Shown here piece by piece: positions 23,401-35,235 of a DNA stretch of 64,000 nucleotides; within the stretch, counting starts at the first letter, position 1; each line of letters starts with the position of its first letter. Position numbers and translations under genes: made by a program. The notes beneath the pieces were generated by a model. It saw only the letters and a list, made by a program, of their open reading frames with translations, did no database searches and was not told where the DNA came from. Source of the stretch: Voacanga thouarsii (lineage: Eukaryota; Streptophyta; Magnoliopsida; Gentianales; Apocynaceae); assembly GCA_026120185.1 (NCBI GenBank), contig JANUWF010001176.1, forward strand, positions 4,969,501 to 5,033,500, written 5' to 3'.

Positions 23401-24636
23401 ATCAAAATTGTGAGTAATTTTTGTGAAATAAATATTTTTAGAAATGTTTGCAAAATATTTTGAAAAAGTATTGAGTTGTTTTCAAAAAAACATTGCGCTA
23501 ATCTTTTCATGTTGGCATTGTGCCGTGTTTGCTACGAAACATGCGGTTTTATGCTATTGTTCTTGAGTACTCAAAGAGACTTTATTCTTGTACTAGCTTT
23601 TGTGAAATTAAGGATATTTTCTAGTAGGAGGCCACCTCTGGATAGTCGACTTTCCTTAGTAGGGCGACAATACTTGTAATTTAGTCATCCTAAGCTAGCA
23701 ACACATTTTTCATGGGAAAAATGGAGGACAGACGTTGGATATCCGGGTTGGATAGCACTATAACAGTAGGGGTGATCATCCTATTTGGGCTGGATAGCTA
23801 TTTATTTTGATGAATGGATTACATATATGATTCAGGCTAGATAGCCATTTATTATGATGAATGGATTACATATCCTATTTGAGCTAGATAGCAATTTATT
23901 ATGGTGGAAGGGTTGTAAATCCTATCCGGGCAATTATGGCCAATTTTGTTGATAGGACGAGATTTTGTTAGTATTTGATTTGAGATTACAAATGAGTTAA
24001 TTTGAATTTTGATGTGCAATATTTGAAATGCGATTTCGAAAATATGTATCATTATATGTGATCATAAGAAACAATCATAATGTTAAGCTCAATATGGATG
24101 ATTGTTTAATACGATCAAATGTTGTTAATGACCAATAATTTCTTTTCTAAAGATATTGAAATGATATAGACCTCCTATGTATTATTCATTGTGTTGAGAA
24201 TATAACATGTTATAAAATCATATATGTTTTTGGATGAATAACTCATGTATCATGAAAATATTTTTCCTTAGAAATATCTGATGAAGCACACACGAGACTT
24301 ACTGAGATTATATCTCACACCTTTTAAATCATGTTTTACAGGGAATTATGTTTAGAGACAAGATGGAGAAGTCTATAGTTGTGACATTTGATTTCGATGT
24401 ATCGGATATTATTTTCTCATACGATTGCTGTCTTGAAGAATGATGTAATTGAAGTGCTTTAAGTTGTTATTTTGTTATGTGAGATTGATGTATTATTCAA
24501 AGCCTTGTAAGGTTTTATTCAGTTTACCTATAAGTCCGGGTTGTTTATTTACTTAGTTTGTTATAAAGACCCCTCATATCTACTTGATGAGGTGACATCT
24601 ATAGCCATTCGGGCCCTATGATTGTGGGGTATTACA
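20486..24636 (+). mobile_element. Lone Tekay-like LTR
   Basis: This noncoding 4.15-kb stretch matches Tekay LTRs in length and 3' layout. The segment 'gaagcacacacgagacttactgaga' near 24284 parallels 40917-40945 and 49060-49090. The end 'gaggtgacatctatagcc...ggggtattaca' parallels the G2 LTR ends. A pyrimidine-rich leader-like region lies at 21120-21200. The 5' boundary is uncertain: it may start at about 20452 with a 5-base ATTTT duplication (20447-20451 and 24637-24641) or near 20486. No internal region is attached. Confidence 0.6.
23745..23935 (+). repeat. Imperfect tandem repeat, units of about 55 bases
   Basis: Three to four diverged units combine 'gggctggatagc', 'atttattatgatg' and 'aatggattacatat' in the same order (for example 23787-23832, 23833-23880 and 23881-23930). 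They lie in the U3-like part of the lone Tekay LTR. Confidence 0.75.
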
Positions 24637-24907
24637 ATTTTGGGTTGTCTAGAAGTCAAGTTCCTAAAGATCTACAAGGTAGCTTCCAAATTCTGGTCCA
24701 AAAAGGACTCTGCATAGATATCAATCCAGTATAGGGCTGTGCCAGCCCAGTGCCACAGAGTCGGTACCGGCCCAACTCTGCCAAGTTTCTAGTTCATTCT
24801 ATTTTTGCCCCTGTTTTGCTCTATTTTTCTAGAATTAAGCCCAGGCCAGCTCAGCCACCCAATCTGATACCAGTTCTAGTTTAGAAGTCTACAATTCAGC
24901 TCCAAAA
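24637..24907 (-). repeat. E 3' LTR, U3 piece
   Basis: On the minus strand it contains AAAAATAGAGCAAAAC and repeated GGTACC/GGCAC-type phrases typical of the U3 of Tat-like LTRs here (compare 60780-60810). It lies between the lone Tekay LTR and the start of copia B. It supplies the U3 segment missing between 53858 and 18939. Confidence 0.5.
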
Positions 24908-26791
24908 TGTTTGCCCTCATACTATGTATCTGATATAAATTCAAATCAATAAATACAAGTTTTATTCTCAACAATATTTGTATTCATTTATATTAATTTA
25001 TAAAGTGCGATTTATGTTGGAAAAGATCCATTATATTTAAGTAAATGATCCATATCAATGGAATTTTTTCACAGTAAGGTATGTATCATAAGTTACATAA
25101 CACATAAACAATAGTTCTTAACTGTTTAATAAGAATAGAAATCTAGTTATTATACTAATAACTCTAAATGGAGAATGACTTACCTTTAGCCAGTGAGTAG
25201 TCCTCTCACTGTATAGTATAAATGTATATAGAATACGTAAAACTAGACCCGTAACTGTGGTTTTTCAGAATACTAAAATAAGAGGAGCCTAGACTACAAC
25301 ACTACAATAGTTACAATGTGGACTTATACCCTATAGGTTGAGTATAGGTTGGTAGTCTAGTGAAGTTGGATACTTTGATGTACTGCAGGTGATATTCTAC
25401 AGTAGGACTAATATATTTGTATGTTAGGAATGTGTGACCAGTTAGTTAGGATAGATTAATACAAAAGAGCTTCTATACTTTTATTGGAGATATCACCCAT
25501 TACGAGTATCTGAATGGTCTATAGATTCAGAGTCCTAGGGAATTTGACTTAGGTATTTCCTTAAGGTAGTTCTCTAGTAAAGCATAAATATTTTAGGAAG
25601 TTGTGGACTATTGGACTAGAAATCTAACGCTAGTAGATGTCATTTAAGGAGGTTTTAGTACACTATTTCCTCTCTAAATAAACGGCGTTACATAGAGGCA
25701 CAATTTAGTTATAACACATGTAGGTCACATATATTACTATATGCAACATTGTTCTTTGGGTCAATATTTCCTTATGGTGATAATAAAAAATATTTCAAAT
25801 ATAAAATACAACTATTTTTATAGTACGAGTATTTTGGTCATATAATAGTCACAAACAGTATGTCTTTTGGTCTTAGGAATAGCCTAAAAGTCTTGATTAT
25901 TTTTGGGTTCAGGATATGGACTCAAATAGAGAGGGTTTTATTTTATTCAGTAGCCTAATTTGTTTTTCGACTAGAATAAAACAAAAGGCCTTAAAAGAGA
26001 ATAAACAAATTATCTGGTTTAGTAGGTTAATTAATTATTTAAGGTTTGAGCCCAAATTAAAAAATTAGGATTATCTTGGTTTTAAACAAGAAAAAAGCTT
26101 GAGGAATTATTTTGGTCAATTTGGGTTAATTAATTAATTATTAGCTTTAATTAGTCCAAGATTAAATACATAATTCAAGACTTGATTCAATATCCAGGAC
26201 TAGGAGTTAAAGGACTAAACCCAAGCCCAATTGGGCTAGAGCATATCCTAATGACCAACGTAGACTTATGCATAATTTAGGATACCCAGAGATTTATGTG
26301 ATCTTTAGTTAGGTCTCCAGGATTCAGATATCCTAATAGGGTTTCGGCCTCTATGGTGGTTAGGCTCTCTTGATTAAACTTGAAAAAAAACCATCATTCT
26401 TTTTCTTTGTTCGGTTTTCTCTCGTCTTTTCTGAGAAGAAGAAAAATAGAGAAAAATACTACTCTTGATTTTGCTTGTCTGATAGTAGTTGATCAAGAGA
26501 GTCTAAGACCAATCCTTCTCCTTCTAAGCTTTCACCTGCTAGTATTAGGTAGTAATAATATTTTGAAAGGCCAGAGACACTGTGTTGATAAGAAGAAGCA
26601 GGAGACTTGTGGGATTCTTACCAGAAACAGAAAAGTAAGAAACTGTAACTCATGCAAGCATATATGCACAGCCAATGCAGCCTAAATTTGCTCCAAGACA
26701 CAGAGATATAACAAATTTTAACACGTCCACTATTTCTTTTCATGGTTGCTTTTGCGTTTTTGCTGTATATTTACCTCGATCCATACTTTCA
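24908..26791 (+). repeat. Copia B 5' LTR
   Basis: It starts TGTTTGCCCTCATACTATG and ends CATACTTTCA. It pairs with 52516-53857, for example 'ctagggcttt'-type and 'gaccaatccttctcc' stretches, and with the inverted copy in element A. The frame 26380-26685 within it recurs in the 3' LTR at 53446-53715 but is transcribed LTR sequence without a known domain. Confidence 0.8.
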
Positions 26792-26793
26792 TA

Positions 26794-26805
26794 TAGTATT
26801 ATAGC
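26794..26805 (+). promoter_or_regulatory. Copia B primer-binding site, degenerate
   Basis: TAGTATTATAGC differs at three positions from TGGTATCAGAGC and follows the LTR end after the same 2-base spacer as in element A. Confidence 0.65.
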
Positions 26806-27138
26806 ATGTTTTTTTATAGCAAATTTAGGAGCATGCATAGGCTAACTAAAATAAACAAGTTAATTTTTTATTAGATGCCTAAGATCCCTCGTGTTTTCTA
26901 GTTTGTGTAGAAGCCTTGCAAGCCTCGCGAGTGGAGGCACAAGGCCGCTATAATTTTTGTAAGTTTTCTACAAATTTTCCATGGCTTTCATAGATCTCTC
27001 ATGTAAGCCTTAAAGTTAGGCATGGACGTTTGTTTTTTTTTTTGGAAAATCATTGTGTTGTATCCTTGTAACAAAGGGATGGCCAGATCAACGTTGAAAT
27101 CATGAGAACAACAGATAAAAAAATCTGCAGAGGCTTCG
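26806..27138 (+). other. Copia B leader, first part
   Basis: This noncoding sequence ends in GAGGCTTCG, the CTTCG being the target of the inserted Tat-like element. It continues at 32805. Confidence 0.6.
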
Positions 27139-28637
27139 TGATGCGTATTTTTTAGTGTAGAAAATATTACCAACAAATAACATAATTCTTCAAGTTTTAA
27201 TTAAAATGTCAACCACTAAAACTACACATGCGAGCAAGTATACCCATTGTATAGTATAGGGAATGGCAAGTATCGAATCCATGAGAACATAGGCTCTTGC
27301 CTTACTTTACCCAAATCTTTATTGTTTAGCCAATAAAAGAGGAAGAGACTAAAAAGAAAAATAAATAAAGATAAAAATATATAGAACTCAAGAATGGAAT
27401 TTCTTGTAACTAGACAATTATCTTTAAAACACAAGATTGAATCCATTAGCATTGATCACAATTAATTGTCGTCTTGGTATCATGAAGGAATATAAAGAAA
27501 AATTCCACTTCATTTGAAATCCATGGAATCACTATTTTCTAGTTAAATTAGTGAATATATTCTGTCTCAACTAACTTATCCAAAAGATGCATTAAAAGTA
27601 ATCGTCATATAAATCCCTATATTCTAGGTGATTTAAAACATGAAATTAGTCAATGAATCCATATTCTAGCAATCATCAACTAACATTTGATTACCAATGT
27701 TCTAAACAATTAATCCTCTTTTCAAGTAAGTTAAGAGATAACAAATATGAAATTAATTAATTGAAGTCATTACCAACCTCTTTTTCAAGCAAGTTAATAA
27801 CAAAAATTAATCAACCAGCTCTGTAAGAAAAACAAATAATCAAATACCAAGAACAATAATCAATTGATCAAAAGTTCCAATTAACTCAAAATCAGAATCT
27901 CCAAAATAATATGTAATTACAATCAAAACATTAATCACATCATTGTTAAAGAATAAGAAACAAATGATAAAAGATAAAACTCATAGACAAGCCATTCTTC
28001 TTATCTTGAAAACCTCCTTTAAACAATGCTCCTTTAAGTGGTGATTGAGTAGCTAGCTTGGATCTTTCAAATCACATCTTTCTCTTATATCTTCTTGTGC
28101 TTTTAAAGGCCTTTTGGATGCTAAATTCATGGCTTAGGAAGTCTTGGTTGAGTAGGATTCAGAAAATACCAAAATCATTGAAAAATTCCTAATTTCGTGC
28201 ATAGAATATTCACTTTCCAGAATGTACTTGGCGCCCGGTATCTTTGATCCACCTGGCGCCAGGTGCACTCTGTTCTTCCCCTATTTTTGCTCTATTTTTG
28301 CTCTGTTTTCATTGGTAGACAGAATGGACTTGACACCAGGTACGCTTGCTAGACTTGACGCCAGGTCTGTTCTGCTTTTGTACTGAAAGCTGCTCAAATT
28401 CCTCTGCTGGATTAAAATGGACCCAGTGCCTGGTCCTTTGGTTGCGCCTGGTGCCAGGTTTATTCTGGAATTATTCAGTTTTCACTTGAAATCAATTTAA
28501 ATCAACACAAATTTGTCAAAAATTTATTTTACAAGTAAAATGTTAAATAGGAAGGAATATGTTTAGTTATTATAGCAAAAGTATCTAAAAATAACCTCAA
28601 ATAACTAAGAAAATATTGGAAATTTTAGCCACTATCA
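27139..28637 (-). repeat. 3' LTR of the non-autonomous Tat-like element
   Basis: It is about 1.5 kb, starting on the minus strand with TGATAGTGGCTAAAATTTCC. The U3 contains several CCTGGCGCCAGG-like palindromes (28235-28465). TATA-like CTTTAAAAGC is near 28110. Confidence 0.88.
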
Positions 28638-30565
28638 AATACTCCCGCACTTGAACATTTACTTGTCCTCAAGCAAACAAGAATTAGACACTAAGCATAT
28701 TGCTTAAAACAAAACAAATTTTCAACTTTTCCTTATCAAATTCATCCATAATAAAGGAATAATCTTTTTCCAACCTCAAATACAAACTTTGTCATTCATT
28801 TAACCATTTTAAAACCTTTCAAACTCATGTATTAAATCAAATAATCCCAAGACCATCAAAGTCAAGTTAAACAAACTCATATTTAGTACAAGAAAGTCAA
28901 GCCATTTGACCAATTCAAGCATTATAAGCTCAAATTTACACAACTTAAGTTAGTGAAACAGGGAACACAATCCACTCTTTTTCTTTTTTTTTTTCTCTAT
29001 GATTTTGGGAATTGATAGCCTCAAGTGAACGGATTTCTTTTCACACGCCATATTGGTCCCCTTATAGTCATCATCATTTTTTTTTCTTTTTCTCTTTCTT
29101 GCCATTTTTCTTTCCTTACTTTCTTGCCTTCGGAATAGCCTTAAGAGAGTGTGATGCTTCTTTGTTTCTTCTCTTCCACTCACCATTTTGGCCCCCTTTT
29201 CAACAAAAGGTCTCTCTTTTATTTTCAATGAGAAAAGCATTTTCTTCAACTTAAATTTTTTTCGTCTCACATTTTTTTTCTTTTCACTCAAAAAAAAATT
29301 TTGAGTCAAGCAAACTTTAAATCTATAATACAAGAATTAGTCAATAGCTCTTCCCATACTTCATCATATCATTCACATTCAAACTCAAAGAATAAAACAA
29401 AACTCAAAACTCAAATATAACCAAGGTTAACTTAATTTCTCAAGACTTAGCAAAATCTAACTTAATACATAGTTTCCTTCTAAATAAAAATCCAACCATA
29501 ATGAATGACAAATCTATATCCAAAATTATTAACAAAATCATTACCCCATTACAGACAAATAAGCTCAATTTAGCTCCAAAATCTCCAAACTTTCAAATTT
29601 TCAAAATTTTTAATTTTTCTTCAACAAAATTGTTTGGTACAAAGAAAACACCAAATCATACAAAGAAAACACCAAGATCATTGATAAAAACTTGGACAAA
29701 GAATATTACTAAACCACTCCCCTACACTTAAACTAGGCAATGTCCTCATTAGTAAAAAATTAACATAAGAAAGCATCTCCAAATGGACAAAAAATAATAA
29801 AGAGGTAGAAAGTTTAAATAATACTTTCCAAGTGCAACAAAGTTCCAATACATGTTAAAACATGTAATAGACAGAAGAGCTTGTCCAAGAAGATTTTATT
29901 CCGAACAAAAATAAAAGACTAAAGAAAAATAAAAGCATAAAGAAAATAAAAGCAAAATAAAGCACACCTAAAAAAAAGGAAAGCAAACTAAAGAAAAATA
30001 CTAATAAAAAAATCCTAACAAAGCAAATAAAGACACGACTCACTCTCCCACACTTAAGATGGAAAATATTTTCCTTATTTGGGGGAAGTAATAAAACACT
30101 TAGCAACTAAAAAAAAAAAAAAATGGAACTACATAAAAGAAAATAATGACCAAAAGACCTAACAAAATCTAAATTCAAAACAAACCCAAAACATATAAAA
30201 AACACTCTTTTCACTCATCATGCTTCTTCATCAAACCTTTGTAAAAGAAATTAATGCTCATTGAAAAAGTTAAGAATGATGAAAGTAGAAATAAGAGAAG
30301 TTTTTGAAATATAGAAGGTTCATGAAAACAATTTTTCTCAACAAAGGAAAACACATAACCCTCATTCTCTAACATTCCTTTAGACACACAAATATTTTTG
30401 TTAACAAATAAATGCACATGGTCTCTAAAGAATGCATCAAACGTAAAATCCCATTTAACCCTTCAAAAGATTTGTCACAATGAAACTTCCTCTTAAAACT
30501 TAGCAATTGAGTTCTCAAAAACGGGATAAAAAAATCCTTACTTTTCAATGCACGGTCTACAAAAA
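28638..30565 (-). other. AT-rich 3' region of the non-autonomous element
   Basis: It has no gene. Three copies of a polypurine-like phrase occur on the minus strand: TTCAAGTGCGGGAGTATT next to the 3' LTR, TTTAAGTGTAGGGGAGTGG near 29716-29734, and CTTAAGTGTGGGAGAGTGAG near 30040-30058. Similar phrases lie in element E (54010-54025, 56730-56750). Open frames here, for example 28950-29333 and 29855-30106, are low-complexity Lys/Arg- or Phe/Leu-rich translations of A/T runs. Confidence 0.65.
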
Positions 30566-31087
30566 CTAAGTTATCTCCCCTTGAATGGGGTTGCCACCAT
30601 CCTCCAAGGACTTCATATGATGTTGCATGGATAGATCCAACTCTTTGAGGTATTGTAAACTCAACACATCATCATTGGGACCATTATTCTCCAAGAGGTG
30701 CGAGAAACCTAAGAAATCATGTGATACAGAGAATTTAGATTTATTAGCACATAGAGTAGAATCAAATGCCTCTCTTGCCACATTGTGCACTTGCTTCTCG
30801 TATCCTTTCTCCTCTCCTTGGGGATCCTCTCGGCCAATTGTATTGGCCGTTATGGCATCTTCAACTAACTTAGCTAGCTGTGTTTTTTGATAGCTTATAC
30901 ATTGAGATGCTTCTTCATAACACTTAATGGATGAATTTGAATTGGCAATAAAAGAATTTATTGATAATTCTAATGACGTCTCACTAAAAGCATTATTCCA
31001 AGCTTGTAACCAGGCCAATCTATCATTATTGTTACTCTTTTAAATTGGTGTCCATGGCCACATATGTCCCCATTGTTGGTTGTCCAT
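30566..31087 (-). pseudogene. Unrecognised ORF in gag position of the non-autonomous element
   Basis: The frame begins MDNQQWGHMWPWTPI, meets a single TAA at 31040-31042, then runs open for over 150 residues from KSNNNDRLAWLQAWNNAF to NPIQGEIT. It starts about 200 bases after the primer-binding site. I see none of the Tat gag landmarks, no zinc knuckle and no protease motif. The composition is polar with probable helices. Features include a basic/acidic patch (GREDPQGEEKGYEKQ) and a C-terminal segment (LKELDLSMQHHMKSLEDGG). It might be the specific protein of this non-autonomous family, a highly diverged gag or a captured host exon. I cannot assign a function. Confidence 0.5.
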
Positions 31088-31292
31088 GATGATGAATTTA
31101 ACCTCACGTTCAAAGAAAAACAAAGATCAAATCAAAAAGAAAATTAAAAATAAATAAAAAATATTAGAAAAAAAAGAAAAAAATCTACACAAAAAAGAAA
31201 TATTCACAAACTACCTAAATAAAAAAGTAAGTAATATTTACAATTACAAAAAAGGCTAAATCAACAAGACTCAAGTGTTTCCGATAGTGCCC

Positions 31293-31317
31293 ATTCCCGA
31301 TAACGGCGCCAAAAACT
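31293..31317 (-). promoter_or_regulatory. Primer-binding site of the non-autonomous element
   Basis: The minus-strand TTTTTGGCGCCGTTATCGGG follows the LTR end ACGCATCA. Apart from one or two bases it is complementary to the 3' end of plant Asp tRNA, the usual primer in Athila/Tat elements. Confidence 0.85.
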
Positions 31318-32804
31318 TGATGCGTGTTTTTTAGTGTAGAAAAATATTACCAACAAAAAACATAATTCCTCAAGTTTTAATTAAAATAAGAACCACTAAA
31401 ACTAGATATACGAGCAAGTATATCCATCGTATAGTATAGAGAATAGTAAGTATCGAATCCACGAGAACTTTAGATCCCACTTTACTTTATCCAAATCTTT
31501 GTTTAGCCAATAAAATAGGAAGAGACTAAAAAAGAAAATAAATAAAGATAAAAATAGATGTAACTCACGGATATAATTTCATGTAACTAGACAATTATCT
31601 TGAAAACACAACATTGAATCAATTAGCATTCATCACAATTAATTATTGTCCTAGCATTATGAAAGAATATAAAAATAAATTCCACTTCGTTTGCAATATA
31701 TGGAATCACTATCTTCTAGTTAAATTAGTGAACATATTCTGTCTCGACTAATTTATCCAAAAGATGCAGTAAAATGAGTCCTCATATAAACCCCTATATT
31801 CTAGGTGATTTAAAAAATAAAATTAGTCAATGAATCTATATTTTAGCAATCCTCAACTAACCTTTGATTACCAATGTTCTAAACAATTAACCTTCTTTTC
31901 AAGTAAGTTAAGAGATAACAATTGTGAAATTAATTAATTGAAGTCATTACCAACCTTTTTTTCGAGCAAGTTAATAACAAAAATTAATAAACTAACTCGG
32001 TAAGAAAAATAAGTAATCAAATACCAAGAACAATAATCAATTGATCAAAAGTTCCAATTAACTCAAAATCATAATCTCCAAAATAATATCCAATTACAAT
32101 CAAAACATTAAACATGTTATTGTTAAAGAAAAGTAAATAAAGGAAAAAAGATAAAACTCATAGGCAAGCCATTCTTCTTCTCTTGAAAATCTCATTTGAA
32201 CAATGTTACTTTGAGTGGTGATTGAGTAGCTAGCTTGAATTCTTCAAATCACATATTTCTGTTGTATTTTCTTGTGCTTTTATAAGCCGGTTGGATGCTA
32301 AATTCGTGGCTTATGAAGTTTTGGACGAGTAGGATTTGAAAAATATCAAAATCCTTGAAAAATTCCTAATTTCGTACACAAAATATTCACTTTCAATAGT
32401 GTACTTGGAGCTAGGTACTTTCGTCCCACTTGGCACTAATTGCACTCTGTTGTTCCACTATTTTTTGTTTGTTCTCATCGGCTGACAGAATGGACCCGGT
32501 GCCAGGTACACTTGCCAAACCTGGCGCCAGGTCTGTTCCACTTTTGTTCTGAAAGTTGCTCAAATTCCTCTGCTAGACCAGAATGGACCTAACGTCTGGT
32601 CCCTTGGCTGGGCCTGCGCCAGGTTTGTTTTAGAATTGTTCACTTTTAGTTCAAAATCAACTTAAATATACACAAATTTGTCAAAAAAACACTTTTGACA
32701 AGTAAAATGTCAAATAGGAAGGAATATGCCTAGTTATTACAACAAAAGTATCTCAAAACAACCTCAAATAATTAGAAAAATAATAGTGATTTTTGCCCTT
32801 ATCA
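31318..32804 (-). repeat. 5' LTR of the non-autonomous Tat-like element
   Basis: It pairs with 27139-28637 over its full length with scattered substitutions and small indels. On the minus strand it starts TGATAAGGGCAAAAATCAC and ends ACGCATCA. Confidence 0.88.
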
Positions 32805-32809
32805 CTTCG

Positions 32810-33305
32810 TTATAGTTGTTGGATGAAAAAGGCGATGGATAAACAACTTCCAAAGAAACGGCTGCCCTAGGCAGTCCAAAGAGGTGTTCCAGATGGCCTA
32901 GGAAAGTCAAAGGCTGCCTAAGGATCTCCTAGGCTGCCTAGGGCACTCTTAGGCAGCCCAGGGGTTCTTTTAGGCAGCTTAAGGGTGATTTCACATGAAT
33001 CCAGGTTCTGTTTTTTATCTGGGATTTTTTATCCAATTTGGGTAATGTGTATTTTAACAAGTAGTATAATTTTTCTCTATGCAAACTTTTGTTTTCTTTT
33101 TTGTCCCAAACCACATGAGGTTACTTTTATACAATAGTTATATTTTTGAAAAATTTTGCATGTAAAGAGTAGTAAAGGTACTAGGATTAAACAGGATTAT
33201 TAATTAAATTAAATTAATGCTTTTAATTTATTAATATGATCATTTAGGTTTTAAACGGATAAAAAAACGTATGAAAAACGTCTATAGATTTTAAGCATAC
33301 TATTT
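32810..33305 (+). other. Copia B leader, second part, with GC-rich palindromes
   Basis: From 32865 to 33000 the sequence repeats CTGCCTAGG-type units, among them CTGCCCTAGGCAG (32874-32886) and several GGCTGCCTAGG or AGGCAGCC copies in both orientations. It could form alternative stems. The following part matches the copia A leader (minus strand of 9860-10080). The segment ends TATTT at 33301-33305, the target of G2. Confidence 0.65.
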
Positions 33306-33544
33306 TGTAAAACCCCACCTAAACCTACCCTAGAGAAAGAAAGATGCGGTTCATATCATATCATCTTGCATAAAATATATTCCTTAAATGATTTTGTATG
33401 CCTTAGAAATATAGTATATAGGTTATATGGTTTATCTATGATTGTTGAGTAGTAAGGGTAAAAAGGTAATTTTGATCGAGGTCGAAATAGGAAGATGGCA
33501 TGAGGTTTAGATAAGAAGAGAATTTGGTTTGGAAAATAAGAACA

Positions 33545-33617
33545 AGAGTTAGTATGGTTAAGTGGTTAGATCTTTATGATTTAATCTCTAAGGTCTTGAA
33601 TTTAAATCCCATCACCT
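33545..33617 (+). other. tRNA-like module in G2 5' LTR
   Basis: TGGTTAAGTGG fits an A box. The B-box position reads GAATTTAAATCCC, damaged relative to the 3' LTR copy (AAGTTCAAATCCC). Spacing and flanks equal those at 45281-45352. Confidence 0.5.
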
Positions 33618-35163
33618 AACTTTTATTAATAATTATCTTAACCAATGCTTAGATTTTCCTTTTTCTTACATTCTTTAAAGCTAGGAATGTTGTCTTAGGG
33701 AAGACACAATGGTAATGACTTAACCATGTGATCTTATCCTAAAAAGAATTCTAGAAGAATTTTTGTCTCAATTATTCTTGCAAGCATTGTCCTAACCTAT
33801 TCAAATTTAAACTACTCTTATTTCTTTAATTCATTTTAATATCTATAAAAATTCCCACTCTTGAGGGATAGGAGGATGACTAAAATTGTTGAGGAGAAAT
33901 AGGAAGAGGTTTTCAATTAAATCACCATAGCTATTCTTCCAAGAACTTCATTGTCTTCTTGTTCTTGTTTTGGTTAAAATCTGGACACTTTTCTAGAAAT
34001 TCTTCATGGCTGGTTTTCAAAATGTGCAGCAACCTTTCCCTATATAATTCTTGTAAAGAACCAACCATCTTTTGTAGGATGAAGCTGAAAACATCTTGGA
34101 ATTTTGCAGGTTGTACGAGCTACAACAAACCAGAAAATTTTCCATCAAACAATAAAGCTTTTAATATGAACATTGAGCCATTCATTTGTGCTCAAGAACA
34201 CTTGAAAATTTGCTCTTTCTTCTCCAAGATGGTGGCTGGAAAACCACCATTAATGGACCTTCAAACACTCCAAAATCCCAGCTGCAAATCCATTTCAAAG
34301 AAGTCCAAAAATTCTGCTCAAAATCATTTTAAATCCCAAGTGTTCTTTAGCTTAAATTCCAGAATTTTTTTTCCAACTTTGCCAGTCAAAGGTAAGAACC
34401 AATTTCTTCATCAAACTCCTTCATATTTTAGGCCATGTTACAGCCACGGATAGAACACCTTGGCTTTTTCATCTACCTTGGTCATTAAGACTCCATTAAC
34501 ACAACTCAAAACACTCATATCTTTACTCCTTTTAAAACTTTTCAAAAATGAAAATTAAATTCCAGATTTTTTCTTCCATTAAACACTCATCTTACTAGAA
34601 GATTAAACTAGAAATTTCTGTGTTATTTCACAGCCATTTTTGGCTAGCTACAAAGCTGAACAATTCTTCATTCAATGATGAAATCATTGCTAGTTCGGCC
34701 ATTCACCATTGAAGGACAAGAAACCTTCAAGAAACAAATACCATTGCCCAATCATCTACCTCAAACATCTCCACATTTACCACAATTTGAAAATTGAAAA
34801 AGCTGAAACTCTCTCTCTTTCTTGGATAACTGAAATCCTTGCCCCAAGCTAGGCCATTCGGCCATCATTCACAAGACAAACATGAAACACAATCCCTCAA
34901 TTTCCTCCCAAGAACACCAAGAACAAACACTAAGCTTCATCAATATTCAATCACCTCTATTCACCCAAATCACTCTAAGAACCTTCAAACCAACTAGGAT
35001 TCAGTCTATACTCACTCATAGGCCACTCCATAACACCAAAGTTGATCTTCCACTCCATTCAAACACACTTTTTCGGTCAAGAACAAGAAGAATATCAAGA
35101 AGGTAAATGTAAACATCTTAGACCTTCTTCATCTCATCATCACCATTTCATTATCATTCTAAT

Positions 35164-35187
35164 CACACACACACACACACACACACA

Positions 35188-35235
<48 letters not shown>

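Larger units (their letters stand above)
27139..32804 (-). mobile_element. Complete non-autonomous Tat-like retroelement (LARD-like)
   Basis: It has paired LTRs (27139-28637 and 31318-32804), both reading TGATGCG at the left and ending CTTATCA or CTATCA at the right on the plus strand. It is flanked by the 5-base duplication CTTCG (27134-27138 and 32805-32809). The primer-binding site, complementary to Asp tRNA, is at 31293-31317. The 2.7-kb interior has no gag capsid, protease, RT or integrase signature, only one unrecognised frame next to the primer-binding site and a long AT-rich 3' region that resembles that of element E. It would depend on proteins from an autonomous relative. Confidence 0.87.

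Noticed and set aside
26380..26685. Reading frame shared with 53446-53715
   Set aside because: Both lie at the same place in the two LTRs of copia B, so similarity reflects LTR identity at insertion and not coding constraint.
28950..29333. Lys/Arg-rich frame of 127 residues
   Set aside because: It is a translation of A-rich runs in the 3' region of a non-autonomous element, with no domain and no counterpart in element E.
33959..34453. 164-residue reading frame in the G2 5' LTR
   Set aside because: The aligned 3' LTR sequence (about 45720-46200) carries a stop and frame changes, and there is no domain. It is a chance frame in LTR sequence.
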